Assembly (NCBI GenBank): GCA_009746045.1
Contig: RPFO01000240.1
Location: forward strand, 1,162,542 to 1,226,541
Origin: Mesostigma viride
Taxonomy: Eukaryota > Streptophyta > Mesostigmatophyceae > Mesostigmatales > Mesostigmataceae
DNA length: 64,000 bases
Reading direction: 5' to 3'
The position numbers and the translations under genes were made by a program. The notes below the pieces were generated by a model that made no database searches, was not told the origin of the DNA, and was given only the letters and a program-made list of their open reading frames with translations. Positions 53,582 to 64,000 of this stretch are shown here, piece after piece (the stretch's first letter is position 1; every line of letters starts with the position of its first letter).

Positions 53582-54407
53582 TGTTGAACAATTAAGGTAT
53601 TGGAGGAACGATCTTTCCAATCATAAAGGAATGTTGTATTAATAAAAACACATTACTTTCAATTGTTCCGAGCTCCACAAACCCCGGACTCCATGGCTGG
53701 GGTCCAGTGGTATAAATTACGTGAGAACTGGAGCATCGTGCACAAGTGCATCACTTTTGTCCTAGAGGTATGAGTGGCGGCTGAGCACTTTTGGCCGTCG
53801 ACATAAAAATCTACGGCTCATACAACACAAGTGCGGAGTACCACATGTGCCGGCGCTCACACTGGTAGGTGACGCGGCGTACCAAAAACAGGACTAGTAG
53901 AATGCAATGTATGACATGCTGGAGCAAAGTCGCAGCGCCTCCAAGGCAGCATCAAACATAGAAAGTGTGGCGCAACGCGCCTACACTGAGGTACACTTTT
54001 CTCTGTAACGGTACATTCCAAAGTACTGCGCGAAGCGCGGATTCCTTCTAGCATCACAACGGCTAGTAGTCTGAGACACAAACGGCAGAAAAAACACACA
54101 AGTCCAAAAGTCGCATAGACAGACAAGCGGACTAAAAGATTCCGTCGAACTCACAGATACGAAGCCCTCACAGTATCATGGGCATTAGAATATCTCGTAA
54201 CATTTCACATAGCATCTCGACCCTGAAAATAACCACAAAGAGTCTAGTATAGTGGTCCGTATAGCATCTCGGACCTGAAACGCAGCACTAAAAATTCGTA
54301 GCACGAATTAAATAGCCTGGAAAAATACATTAGTGTCGTCCCACTAATTCGGCTAACTGTCAGCCAAAAACTAGTGCCGGGACAGCCTTGGCCCACTACG
54401 GCTGACA
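53582..54407 (-). repeat. 3' LTR of element G, 826 bp
   Basis: TG...CA ends. The minus-strand polypurine tract AAGGGGGG adjoins at 54408-54415. Confidence 0.95.
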
Positions 54408-54495
54408 CCCCCCTTAGTGGGACAAGCTGGAAACAATGACCCGAAAAAGTATGGTGGCCAGGGCGCCCCTGGAGCAACGCACCACTGAACAAATA

Positions 54496-55383
54496 CTACA
54501 GTTGGCCAGCGGGAGCCTCCACGCCAGTGTGGAAAACAAAGCCAGGGGGCACCTCCAGTGCCTCCTGCTGATCAGGAGTGGACGTCAAGTTGGCCTGCGT
54601 CTTGGCCTCTCCGTCCCTTCCCCCCTTGCGGAGATGAGGGTGCTTCTTGAAACAGTTTGCCACCTTGTGGCCAGGCTTACCACAGTGGTGACATTTCCCC
54701 CGCCGATCATCCACCCCCATGGTGGCGAAAACCCCCAGGATCCCCGTGGGGTCAGTGGCAGCAGAGCTGCTGCCCCCCTTGGCGGCTCTGAGAACAGCCG
54801 CTTGTGCATTCAGGCTGTCCTCCACCCTCAGTACTCGAGCCTTGTAATCGGCCCAGGACATCTCGTGCACCTTGATGTCCTGTCCAGCCATCACAGCTCG
54901 GATACTAGCCGGCATCACGTCATGAGTAGACAGAACAAGGTCCAGGTCAGCGAACTTGCCTCCCAGGGACTCATACTCGTCGCGCGTGTACTCCCTGGCC
55001 ACAAGGACTGGCCGGAGAGATTTCTCCGTGACAGGATCCCTGGATGTCAGCTTCTGCCGCAGCTCCATGCGATACGTCTCCGTAGTCTTGTCCTTGCCGT
55101 AGCGGTCTGTAAGAATGGCCCACGCCTCCTGAGAGGTGTCCGCCCGCTTGATGAGTAACAGAGCGGAACCATCCAGAAACGTGCTCATGGCAGACAACAC
55201 CGCTGCATCCTTCTTTGCATCAGTGACATCGCCAGTCAAAACCCCCTGCAACTCATGCGCCTTCAAGAGACGCTGAAACCTGATAACAGTTGTGTCCCAC
55301 TTCCCCACGTCTGATCCATCAAAAGTGGGGATGTTCTTGGCGTTGGAAATAACAGATTGTGTATTAGTCATATTCCCAGACAT
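54496..55383 (-). CDS. gag: gag of element G, 295 residues
   Basis: The ATG at 55383 (MSGNMTNTQSVISNAK) begins a Copia gag of the UBN2 type: FDGSDVGKWDTTVIRFQRLL, then SQEAWAILTDRYGKDKTTE, then a middle helical region. A zinc knuckle CX2CX4HX4C (CHHCGKPGHKVANC) lies near residue 228. The last 50 residues are polar. The frame looks whole and has the length of a full gag without protease. The product should assemble particles that package element RNA, with enzymes supplied by a relative. Confidence 0.9.
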   Translation of the reverse strand: MSGNMTNTQSVISNAKNIPTFDGSDVGKWDTTVIRFQRLLKAHELQGVLTGDVTDAKKDAAVLSAMSTFLDGSALLLIKRADTSQEAWAILTDRYGKDKTTETYRMELRQKLTSRDPVTEKSLRPVLVAREYTRDEYESLGGKFADLDLVLSTHDVMPASIRAVMAGQDIKVHEMSWADYKARVLRVEDSLNAQAAVLRAAKGGSSSAATDPTGILGVFATMGVDDRRGKCHHCGKPGHKVANCFKKHPHLRKGGRDGEAKTQANLTSTPDQQEALEVPPGFVFHTGVEAPAGQL

Positions 55384-56060
55384 TTTCAAACCTACTCAGG
55401 ATGGTCGCACCAATCACTGTCACTCCTCACCAGTAGGACGAACTGTAGGATTCTCAGGAGCTATTGCGGACTCCTCAGGGATGAGCTGGTCTAAAAATTC
55501 CGCCAAACGGCGCAGAGTTCGAGGGGTGCACACGATTTCCCAATTAAAACTGGTGCCCCTATACTGTACTTCCACAGATGCTCTGTTCGGAGAAGGGGAC
55601 ACCCCCTGATGGCCGGTGTTGTAATCAGGATCCGGAATGACAATAGGATCTCCAGCAGATCTAGGACACCACAGAGCAGTGATCAAATCCCTTTGCATAG
55701 ACAAGTTTCTCCCCACTGAAAAATGTTGCAGAAAAAACCAGATTTTTACTGCCCAGGAAGAACAGAAAAAACGTTTTCTCCAAAGGAAAACGTCTCCACA
55801 GGAAAGATTCTTCAAGAATAAAGACAACCTTCCCAATACTCAAGTGGCCCTTATGCCAAGGGTCTTACACTTTCAGCAGAACACTGCAGTTCCCTCAAGA
55901 AGAACACCTCCCACAAATTGGGTGGCCCGATTTCAACAAGAAGAAGCGAAAGAGGCGCATCCAAAGACTGCAATGTAGATGTGGGGCGTCCCCCTCACAG
56001 TCTTGGACAAGGTGAAGTGTATGAAGCTTGGCTTCACCAGATTTTGCCTGTCACTTTCTG
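55384..56060 (-). other. Leader of element G
   Basis: About 0.68 kb between the primer site and gag. An open frame without ATG start covers 55420-55836. Its last part (VQYRGTSFNWEIVCTPRTL, FLDQLIPEESAI) looks protein-like, but no family is recognised. A packaging signal is expected here. Confidence 0.45.
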
Positions 56061-56071
56061 GACCGATACCA
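56061..56071 (-). promoter_or_regulatory. Primer-binding site of element G
   Basis: The minus strand reads TGGTATCGGTC directly after the LTR. It shares the first nine bases with the primer site of element F and resembles the initiator-Met tRNA type. Confidence 0.8.
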
Positions 56072-56897
56072 TGTTGAACAATTAAGGTATTGGAGGAACG
56101 ATCTTTCCAATCATAAAGGAATGTTGTATTAATAAAAACACATTACTTTCAATTGTTCCGAGCTCCACAAACCCCGGACTCCATGGCTGGGGTCCAGTGG
56201 TATAAATTACGTGAGAACTGGAGCATCGTGCACAAGTGCATCACTTTTGTCCTAGAGGTATGAGTGGCGGCTGAGCACTTTTGGCCGTCGACATAAAAAT
56301 CTACGGCTCATACAACACAAGTGCGGAGTACCACATGTGCCGGCGCTCACACTGGTAGGTGACGCGGCGTACCAAAAACAGGACTAGTAGAATGCAATGT
56401 ATGACATGCTGGAGCAAAGTCGCAGCGCCTCCAAGGCAGCATCAAACATAGAAAGTGTGGCGCAACGCGCCTACACTGAGGTACACTTTTCTCTGTAACG
56501 GTACATTCCAAAGTACTGCGCGAAGCGCGGATTCCTTCTAGCATCACAACGGCTAGTAGTCTGAGACACAAACGGCAGAAAAAACACACAAGTCCAAAAG
56601 TCGCATAGACAGACAAGCGGACTAAAAGATTCCGTCGAACTCACAGATACGAAGCCCTCACAGTATCATGGGCATTAGAATATCTCGTAACATTTCACAT
56701 AGCATCTCGACCCTGAAAATAACCACAAAGAGTCTAGTATAGTGGTCCGTATAGCATCTCGGACCTGAAACGCAGCACTAAAAATTCGTAGCACGAATTA
56801 AATAGCCTGGAAAAATACATTAGTGTCGTCCCACTAATTCGGCTAACTGTCAGCCAAAAACTAGTGCCGGGACAGCCTTGGCCCACTACGGCTGACA
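56072..56897 (-). repeat. 5' LTR of element G, 826 bp
   Basis: Seemingly identical to 53582-54407, with TG...CA ends. The target duplication GTATA follows at 56898. Confidence 0.95.
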
Positions 56898-57346
56898 GTA
56901 TACATATATATTAATCAGAGACTTCAGGTTAGGTGCTGGTGTCGATACTGCGGCATCTTGTTTCGTTTATGTGGCCAGCCGGAGCGGCTGCTTAGGTTTT
57001 AGCGGGCAAGTGTTCGAGGTGCGTCATTGGTGGATTACAGTACTTGGGGAACTGGGGCTTCCCCTCGAAACTCCAACCGCACGTTCAGATTTCCGAATCT
57101 CAAGTAAAGTTCGACGGAAATTTCTGAACGGGGGGTGTTGACGGGCAGCATTCCTCCGGACGAATGAACTGCGTTCCATACTTGCGCAAAATTTTGAAAG
57201 GTAGCTTGCGTGCAGCCTTAAAGCCAGGGAAGGCCAGAAATGGTTCGTTATTATTTACGTAAACCTCTCTATTCCTTACTTTCATGAGCTCCCTACTTGG
57301 TATACAATTACACATTATTCACAACAAATTTGTCACTTTACCGCCA
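56898..57346. other. No clear gene
   Basis: A TATATA-rich start next to the target duplication of G, then GC-mixed sequence. Short frames show no domain. Confidence 0.4.
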
Positions 57347-57599
57347 GCTCCACCAGTGCCAACGTTTGCTGTTGTTCGCTTGGTCCGCTTTGACCACACG
57401 CTGACGGTCCTCGCTCCTGCAAGCACCCGTCATGTACAAATAAGGCATGGTCATGGAATCGTCAGAATAAAGTTGTCATGGCATCTTTTCACCGGGGCTT
57501 TTGCAAGAGCAAGGGACGGCCATCAACTTGTCAGTGGCATAAATTTGGTCAATACAGGCCATGACCATCACACACAGACTTTGCTATACCCTACACCCT
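57347..57599. repeat. Repeat at the edge of the heptamer array
   Basis: It matches 52461-52680 with many substitutions. It ends in CTATACCCTACACCC and passes directly into the heptamer satellite. It may be a subtelomeric or satellite-linked repeat. Confidence 0.6.
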
Positions 57600-60500
57600 A
57601 AGCTCTGAGCCCTAAGCCCTAAGCGCTAAGCCCGAAGCCGGAAGCCCGAAGCCCGAAGCCCGAAGCCCGAAGCCCGAAGCCCTATTAAGCCCTAAGCCCT
57701 AAGCCCTAAGCCCGAAGCCCGAAGCCCGAAGCCCTAAGCCCTAACTAAGCCCTAAGCCCTAAGCCCTAAGCCCTAAGCCCTAAGCCCTAAGCCCTAAGCC
57801 CTAAGCCCTAAGCCCTAAGCCCTAAGCCCTAAGCCCTAAGCCCTAAGCCCTAAGCCCTAAGCCCTAAGCCCTAAGCCCTAAGCCCTAAGCCCTAAGCCCT
57901 AAGCCCTAAGCCCTAAGCCCTAAGCCCTAAGCCCTAAGCCCTAAGCCCTAACTAAGCCCTAAGCCCTAAGCCCTAAGCCCTAAGCCCTAAGCCCTAAGCC
58001 CTAAGCCCTAAGCCCTAAGCCCTAAGCCCTAAGCCCTAAGCCCTAAGCCCTAAGCCCCAAAGCCCAAATCCCAAATCCCAAATCCCAAATCCCAAATCCC
58101 AAATCCCAAATCCCAAATCCCAAATCCCAAATCCCAAATCCCAAATCCCAAATCCCAAATCCCAAATCCCAAATCCCAAATCCCAAATCCCAAATCCCAA
58201 ATCCCAAATCCCAAATCCCAAATCCCAAATCCCAAATCCCAAAGCCCAAAGCCCAAAGCCCAAAGCCCAAAGCCCAAAGCCCAAAGCCCAAAGCCCAAAG
58301 CCCAAAGGCCTAAGCCCTAAGCCCTAAGCCCAAAGCCCAAAGCCCAAAGCCCAAAGCCCAAAGCCCGAAGCCCAAAGCCCAAAGCCCAAAGCCCTAAGCC
58401 CTAAGCCCAAAGCCCAAAGCCCTAAGCCCTAAGCCCTAAGCCCTAAGCCCTAAGCCCTAAGCCCTAAGCCCTAAGCCCAAAGCCCAAATCCCAAATCCCA
58501 AATCCCAAATCCCAAATCCCAAATCCCAAATCCCAAATCCCAAATCCCAAATCCCAAATCCCTCAGCCCTAAGCCTAAAGCCCTGAGCCCTAAGCCCTAA
58601 GCCCTAAGCCCTAAGCCCTAAGCCCTAAGCCCTAAGCCCTAAGCCCTAAGCCCTAAGCCCTAAGCCCTAAGCCCTAAGCCCTAAGCCCTAAGCCCTAAGC
58701 CCTAAGCCCTAAGCCCTCAGCCCTGAGCCCTAAGCCCTAAGCCCTAACTCCTAAGCCCTAAGCCCTAAGCCCTAAGCCCTAAGCCCAAAGCCCGAAGCCC
58801 GAAGCCCGAAGCCCTAAGCCCTAAGCCCTAAGCCCTAAGCCCTAAGCCCTAAGCCCTAAGCCCTAAGCCCTAAGCCCTAAGCCCTAAGCCCTAAGCCCTA
58901 AGCCCTAAGCCCTAAGCCCTAAGCCCTAAGCCCTCAGCCCTCAGCCCTGAGCCCTAAGCCCTAAGCCCTAACTCCTAAGCCCTAAGCCCTAAGCCCTAAG
59001 CCCTAAGCCCAAAGCCCGAAGCCCGAAGCCCGAAGCCCTAAGCCCTAAGCCCTAAGCCCTAAGCCCTAAGCCCTAAGCTCTAAGCCCTAAGCCCAAAGCC
59101 CAAAGCCCAAAGCCCTAAGCCCAAAGCCCAAAGCCCAAAGCCCAAAGCCCAAAGCCCAAAGCCCAAAGCCCAAAGCCCAAAGCCCAAAGCCCAAAGCCCA
59201 AAGCCCAAAGCCCAAAGCCCAAAGCCCAAAGCCCAAAGCCCAAAGCCCAAAGCCCAAAGCCCAAAGCCCAAAGCCCAAAGCCCAAAGCCCAAAGCCCAAA
59301 GCCCAAAGCTTAAAGCCCAAAGCCCAAAGCCCAAAGCCCAAAGCCCAAAGCCCAAAGCCCAAAGCCCAAAGCCCAAAGCCCAAAGCCCAAAGCCCAAAGC
59401 CCAAAGCCCAAAGCCCAAAGCCCAAAGCCCAAAGCCCAAAGCCCAAAGCCCAAAGCCCAAAGCCCAAAGCCCAAAGCCCAAAGCCCAAAGCCCAAAGCCC
59501 AAAGCCCAAAGCCCAAAGCCCAAAGCCCAAAGCCCAAAGCCCAAAGCCCAAAGCCCAAAGCCCAAAGCCCAAAGCCCTAAGCCCTAAGCCCTAAGCCCTA
59601 AGCCCTAAGCCCTAAGCCCTAAGCCCTAAGCCCTAAGCCCAAAGCCCAAAGCCCTAAGCCCTAAGCCCTAAGCCCTAAGCCCTAAGCCCTAAGCCCTAAG
59701 CCCTAAGCCCAAAGCCCAAATCCCAAATCCCAAATCCCAAATCCCAAATCCCAAATCCCAAATCCCAAATCCCAAATCCCAAATCCCTAAGCCCTCAGCC
59801 CTCAGCCTAAAGCCCTGAGCCCTAAGCCCTAAGCCCTAAGCCCTAAGCCCTAAGCCCTAAGCCCTAAGCCCTAAGCCCTAAGCCCTAAGCCCTAAGCCCT
59901 AAGCCCTAAGCCCTAAGCCCTAAGCCCTAAGCCCTAAGCCCTAAGCCCTAAGCCCTAAGCCCTAAGCCCTGAGCCCTAAGCCCTAAGCCCTAACTCCTAA
60001 GCCCTAAGCCCTAAGCCCTAAGCCCTAAGCCCAAAGCCCTTAGCCCTAAGCCCTAAGCCCTAAGCCCTAAGCCCTAAGCCCTAAGCCCTAAGCCCTAAGC
60101 CCTAAGCCCTAAGCCCTAAGCCCTAAGCCCTAAGCCCTAAGCCCTAAGCCCTAAGCCCTAAGCCCTAAGCCCTAAGCCCTAAGCTCTAAGCCCTAAGCCC
60201 TAAGCCCTACCCCCTAAGCCCTACCCCCTAAGCCCTAAGCCCTAAGCCCTAAGCCCTAACCCCTAAGCCCTAACCCCTAAGCCCTAAGCCCTAAGCCCTA
60301 AGCCCTAAGCTCTAAGCCCTAAGCCCTAAGCCCTAAGCCCTAAGCCCAAAGCCCAAAGCCCAAACCCCAAAGCCCAAAGCCCAAAGCCCAAAGCCCAAAG
60401 CCCAAAGCCCAAAGCCCAAAGCCCAAAGCCCAAAGCCCAAAGCCCAAAGCCCAAAGCCCAAAGCCCAAAGCCCAAAGCCCAAAGCCCAAAGCCCAAAGCC

Positions 60501-63500
60501 CAAAGCCCAAAGCCCAAAGCCCAAAGCCCAAAGCCCAAAGCCCAAAGCCCAAAGCCCAAAGCCCAAACCCCAAAGCCCAAAGCCCAAAGCCCAAAGCCCA
60601 AAGCCCAAAGCCCAAAGCCCTAAGCCCAAAGCCCAAAGCCCTAAGCCCTAAGCCCTAAGCCCTAAGCCCTAAGCCCTAAGCCCTAAGCCCTAAGCCCTAA
60701 GCCCTAAGCCCTAAGCCCTAAGCCCTAAGCCCTAAGCCCTAAGCCCTAAGCCCTAAGCCCTAAGCCCTAAGCCCTAAGCCCTAAGCCCTAAGCCCTGGAC
60801 CCTAACCACTAAGCGCTAAGTTAGCTATAGTTAATAGCCCTAAGCCCTAAGCCCTCAGCCCTCAGCCCAAAGCCCTAAGCCCTAAGCCCTAAGCCCTAAG
60901 CCCTAAGCCCTACTAAGCCCTAAGCCCTCAGCCCTACTAAGCCCTAAGTCCTAAGCCCTAAGCCCAAAGCCCAAAGCCCAAAGCCCAAAGCCCAAAGCCC
61001 TAAGCCCAAAGCCCTAAGCCCGAAGCCCAAAGCCCAAAGCCCTAAGCCCTAAGCCCTAAGCCCTAAGCCCTAAGCCCTAAGCCCTAAGCCTGAAGCCCTA
61101 AGCCCGAAGCCCTAAGCCCTAAGCCCTAGACCCTAACCACTAAGCGCTAAGTTAGCTATAGTTAATAGCCCTAAGCCCTAAGCCCTCAGCCCTCAGCCCT
61201 CAGCCCTCAGCCCTTAGCCCTGAGCCCTAAGCCCTAAGCCCTAAGCCCTACTAAGCCCTAAGCCCTAAGCCCTAAGCCCTAAGCCCTAAGCCCTAAGCCC
61301 TAAGCCCTAAGCCCTAAGCCCTAAGCCCTAAGCCCTAAGCCCTAAGCCCTAAGCCCTAAGCCCTAAGCCCTAAGCCCTAAGCCCTAAGCCCTCAGCCCTC
61401 AGCCCTCAGCCCTCAGCCCTCAGCCCTCAGCCCTCAGCCCTCAGCCCTCAGCCCTCAGCCCTCAGCCCTCAGCCCTCAGCCCTCAGCCCTCAGCCCTCAG
61501 CCCTAAGCCCTCAGCCCTCAGCCCTCAGCCCTCAGCCCTCAGCCCTAAGCCCTAAGCCCTAAGCCCTAAGCCCTAAGCCCTAAGCCCTAAGCCCTAAGCC
61601 CTAAGCCCTAAGCCCTAAGCCCTAAGCCCTAAGCCCTAAGCCCTCAGCCCTCAGCCCTCAGCCCTCAGCCCTCAGCCCTCAGCCCTAAGCCCTAAGCCCA
61701 AAGCCCAAAGCCCAAAGCCCAAAGCCCAAAGCCCAAAGCCCAAAGCCCAAAGCCCAAAGCCTAAAGCCCAAAGCCCAAAGCCCAAAGCCCAAAGCCCAAA
61801 GCCCAAAGCCCAAAGCCCAAAGCCCAAAGCCCAAAGCCCAAAGCCCAAAGCCCAAAGCCCAAAGCCCAAAGCCCAAAGCCCAAAGCCCAAAGCCCAAAGC
61901 CCAAAGCCCAAAGCCCAAAGCCCAAAGCCCAAAGCCCAAAGCCCAAAGCCCAAAGCCCAAAGCCCAAAGCCCAAAGCCCAAAGCCCAAAGCCCAAAGCCC
62001 AAAGCCCAAAGCCCAAAGCCCAAAGCCCAAAGCCCAAAGCCCAAAGCCCAAAGCCCAAAGCCCAAAGCCCAAAGCCCAAAGCCCAAAGCCCAAAGCCCAA
62101 AGCCCAAAGCCCAAAGCCCAAAGCCCAAAGCCCAAAGCCCAAAGCCCAAAGCCCAAAGCCCAAAGCCCAAAGCCCAAAGCCCAAAGCCCAAAGCCCAAAG
62201 CCCAAAGCCCAAAGCCCAAAGCCCAAAGCCCAAAGCCCAAAGCCCAAAGCCCAAAGCCCAAAGCCCAAAGCCCAAAGCCCAAAGCCCAAAGCCCAAAGCC
62301 CAAAGCCCAAAGCCCAAAGCTTAAAGCCCAAAGCCCAAAGCCCAAAGCCCAAAGCCCAAAGCCCAAAGCCCAAAGCCCAAAGCCCAAAGCCCAAAGCCCA
62401 AAGCCCAAAGCCCAAAGCCCAAAGCCCAAAGCCCAAAGCCCAAAGCCCAAAGCCCAAAGCCCAAAGCCCAAAGCCCAAAGCCCAAAGCCCAAACCCCAAA
62501 GCCCAAAGCCCAAAGCCCAAAGCCCAAAGCCCTAAGCCCAAAGCCCTAAGCCCTAAGCCCTAAGCCCTAAGCCCTAAGCCCTAAGCCCTAAGCCCTAAGC
62601 CCTAAGCCCTAAGCCCTAAGCCCTAAGCCCTAAGCCCTAAGCCCTAAGCCCTAAGCCCTAAGCCCTAAGCCCTAAGCCCTAGCCCTAGACCCTAACCACT
62701 AAGCGCTAAGTTAGCTATAGTTAATAGCCCTAAGCCCTAAGCCCTCAGCCCTCAGCCCAAAGCCCTAAGCCCTAAGCCCTAAGCCCTAAGCCCTAAGCCC
62801 TAAGCCCTACTAAGCCCTAAGCCCTCAGCCCTACTATGCCCTAAGTCCTAAGCCCTAAGCCCAAAGCCCAAAGCCCAAAGCCCAAAGCCCAAAGCCCTAA
62901 GCCCAAAGCCCTAAGCCCGAAGCCCAAAGCCCAAAGCCCTAAGCCCTAAGCCCTAAGCCCTAAGCCCTAAGCCCTAAGCCCTAAGCCTGAAGCCCTAAGC
63001 CCGAAGCCCTAAGCCCTAAGCCCTAGACCCTAACCACTAAGCGCTAAGTTAGCTATAGTTAATAGCCCTAAGCCCTAAGCCCTCAGCCCTCAGCCCTCAG
63101 CCCTCAGCCCTCAGCCCTAAGCCCTAAGCCCTAAGCCCTACTAAGCCCTAAGCCCTAAGCCCTAAGCCCTAAGCCCTAAGCCCTAAGCCCTAAGCCCTAA
63201 GCCCTAAGCCCTAAGCCCTAAGCCCTAAGCCCTAAGCCCTCAGCCCTCAGCCCTCAGCCCTCAGCCCTCAGCCCTCAGCCCTCAGCCCTCAGCCCTCAGC
63301 CCTCAGCCCTCAGCCCTCAGCCCTAAGCCCGAAGCCCGAAGCCCGAAGCCCGAAGCCCGAAGCCCGAAGCCCTAAGCCCTAAGCCCTAAGCCCTAAGCCC
63401 AAAGCCCAAAGCCCTAAGCCCTAAGCCCTAAGCCCTAAGCCCTAAGCCCTAAGCCCTAAGCCCTAAGCCCTAAGCCCTAAGCCCTAAGCCCTCAGCCCTC

Positions 63501-64000
63501 AGCCCTCAGCCCTCAGCCCTCAGCCCTAAGCCCTAAGCCCAAAGCCCAAAGCCCAAAGCCCAAAGCCCAAAGCCCAAAGCCCAAAGCCCAAAGCCCAAAG
63601 CCCAAAGCCCAAAGCCCAAAGCCCAAAGCCCAAAGCCCAAAGCCCAAAGCCCAAAGCCCAAAGCCCAAAGCCCAAAGCCCAAAGCCCAAAGCCCAAAGCC
63701 CAAAGCCCAAAGCCCAAAGCCCAAAGCCCAAAGCCCAAAGCCCAAAGCCCAAAGCCCAAAGCCCAAAGCCCAAAGCCCAAAGCCCAAAGCCCAAAGCCCA
63801 AAGCCCAAAGCCCAAAGCCCAAAGCCCAAAGCCCAAAGCCCAAAGCCCAAAGCCCAAAGCCCAAAGCCCAAAGCCCAAAGCCCAAAGCCCAAAGCCCAAA
63901 GCCCAAAGCCCAAAGCCCAAAGCCCAAAGCCCAAAGCCCAAAGCCCAAAGCCCAAAGCCCAAAGCCCTAAGCCCTAAGCCCTAAGCCGTAAGCCCTAAGC
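57600..64000. repeat. Telomere-like heptamer satellite (CCCTAAG and variants)
   Basis: More than 6.4 kb of 7-bp units, running past the window end. Main unit CCCTAAG (G strand CTTAGGG). Blocks of pure variants are CCCAAAT (58066-58240, 58490-58560, 59715-59785), CCCAAAG (59090-59575, 60345-60625, 61697-62530, 63538-63965), CCCTCAG (61391-61545, 63238-63320) and CCCGAAG (57630-57680, 63326-63370). Pure blocks show local tandem spread of one variant at a time. The long open frames that this repeat produces on the minus strand are artefacts of a 7-bp unit without stop codons. Confidence 0.97.
60796..63070. repeat. Higher-order repeat of about 1.89 kb within the satellite
   Basis: A non-heptamer marker (GCGCTAAGTTAGCTATAG) occurs four times, with its TTAGCTATAG part at 60821, 61152, 62711 and 63049. 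Distances between equivalent copies are 1890 and 1897 bp, both whole multiples of 7. Variant blocks around the marker recur in the same order. Confidence 0.88.

Larger units (their letters stand above)
53582..56897 (-). mobile_element. Element G: non-autonomous Copia-type LTR element with gag only
   Basis: LTRs of 826 bp each (53582-54407 and 56072-56897) start TGTTGAAC and end GGCTGACA and look identical by eye. The 5-bp target duplication is GTATA (53577-53581 and 56898-56902). The interior is only 1664 bp and holds a primer site, a leader, gag and a polypurine tract. No protease, integrase, RT or RNase H is present. It looks whole for its type. Identical LTRs suggest a very recent insertion, so a helper element should exist elsewhere in the genome. 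Confidence 0.95.

Noticed and set aside
53857-54126. 89-codon ORF found twice (also 56347-56616)
   Set aside because: Both copies lie inside the identical LTRs of element G and have no protein features beyond chance.
58036-63965. Long minus-strand open frames coding for repeats of GLWALGF and GIWDLGF
   Set aside because: They come from a 7-bp satellite without stop codons, so all three frames are open. There is no start context, no unique sequence and no domain.
57600-64000. Functional right-hand telomere
   Set aside because: The strand orientation is opposite to that of a right-hand end, and the array is full of pure variant blocks and higher-order repeats.

Overview
The window is eukaryotic, repeat-rich DNA. 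It has LTR and LINE retrotransposons, GT-AG type splice signals, AATAAA-type signals, and more than 6 kb of telomere-like heptamer satellite. No bacterial operon, rRNA or convincing tRNA gene is visible. A microalga or similar protist is my best guess (inference only, from the repeat style and one host-like domain). I recognise no named host gene.

Left half (1-31704): five closely similar copies of one Copia-like LTR retrotransposon family, here called A to E. A, B and C lie head to tail. D is inverted against C, tail to tail, with a 40-bp spacer. E runs rightward from a head-to-head joint with D. Parts in order are LTR of about 628 bp, long leader with a small upstream ORF, gag with zinc knuckle, integrase, a protease-like domain, reverse transcriptase, RNase H, a 3' untranslated region, polypurine tract and LTR. 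Two family traits are unusual. The only protease-like domain lies between integrase and reverse transcriptase. The LTR ends are AGTTAAT...ATTAACT instead of TG...CA. Copy B has a whole pol frame (1191 codons) and its two LTRs differ at two sites in 627 bp. The other copies are broken or incomplete.

Middle (31705-44622): a mosaic of short host-like ORFs, a 13-bp tandem repeat, a 5'-truncated LINE, and a 2.6-kb unit present twice in tandem (35370-40108 and 40109-42688). The left unit has gained a 2.1-kb insertion, made of one long and one internally deleted copy of an unclassified repeat, and also a perfect 194-bp palindrome.

Right (44623-57599): two non-autonomous Copia-type LTR elements on the minus strand. 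F (44623-49577) carries gag and protease and has the target duplication CTATC. G (53582-56897) carries gag only and has the target duplication GTATA and seemingly identical LTRs. Both have a primer site resembling the initiator-Met tRNA type. Between them lie a second LINE fragment, an old LTR, and a diverged relic (H) related to the A-E family, next to which G inserted.

Far right (57600-64000): heptamer arrays (CCCTAAG, CCCAAAG, CCCAAAT, CCCGAAG, CCCTCAG) with a higher-order period near 1.89 kb. The C-rich strand is the + strand, which is the wrong orientation for a simple right-hand chromosome end.
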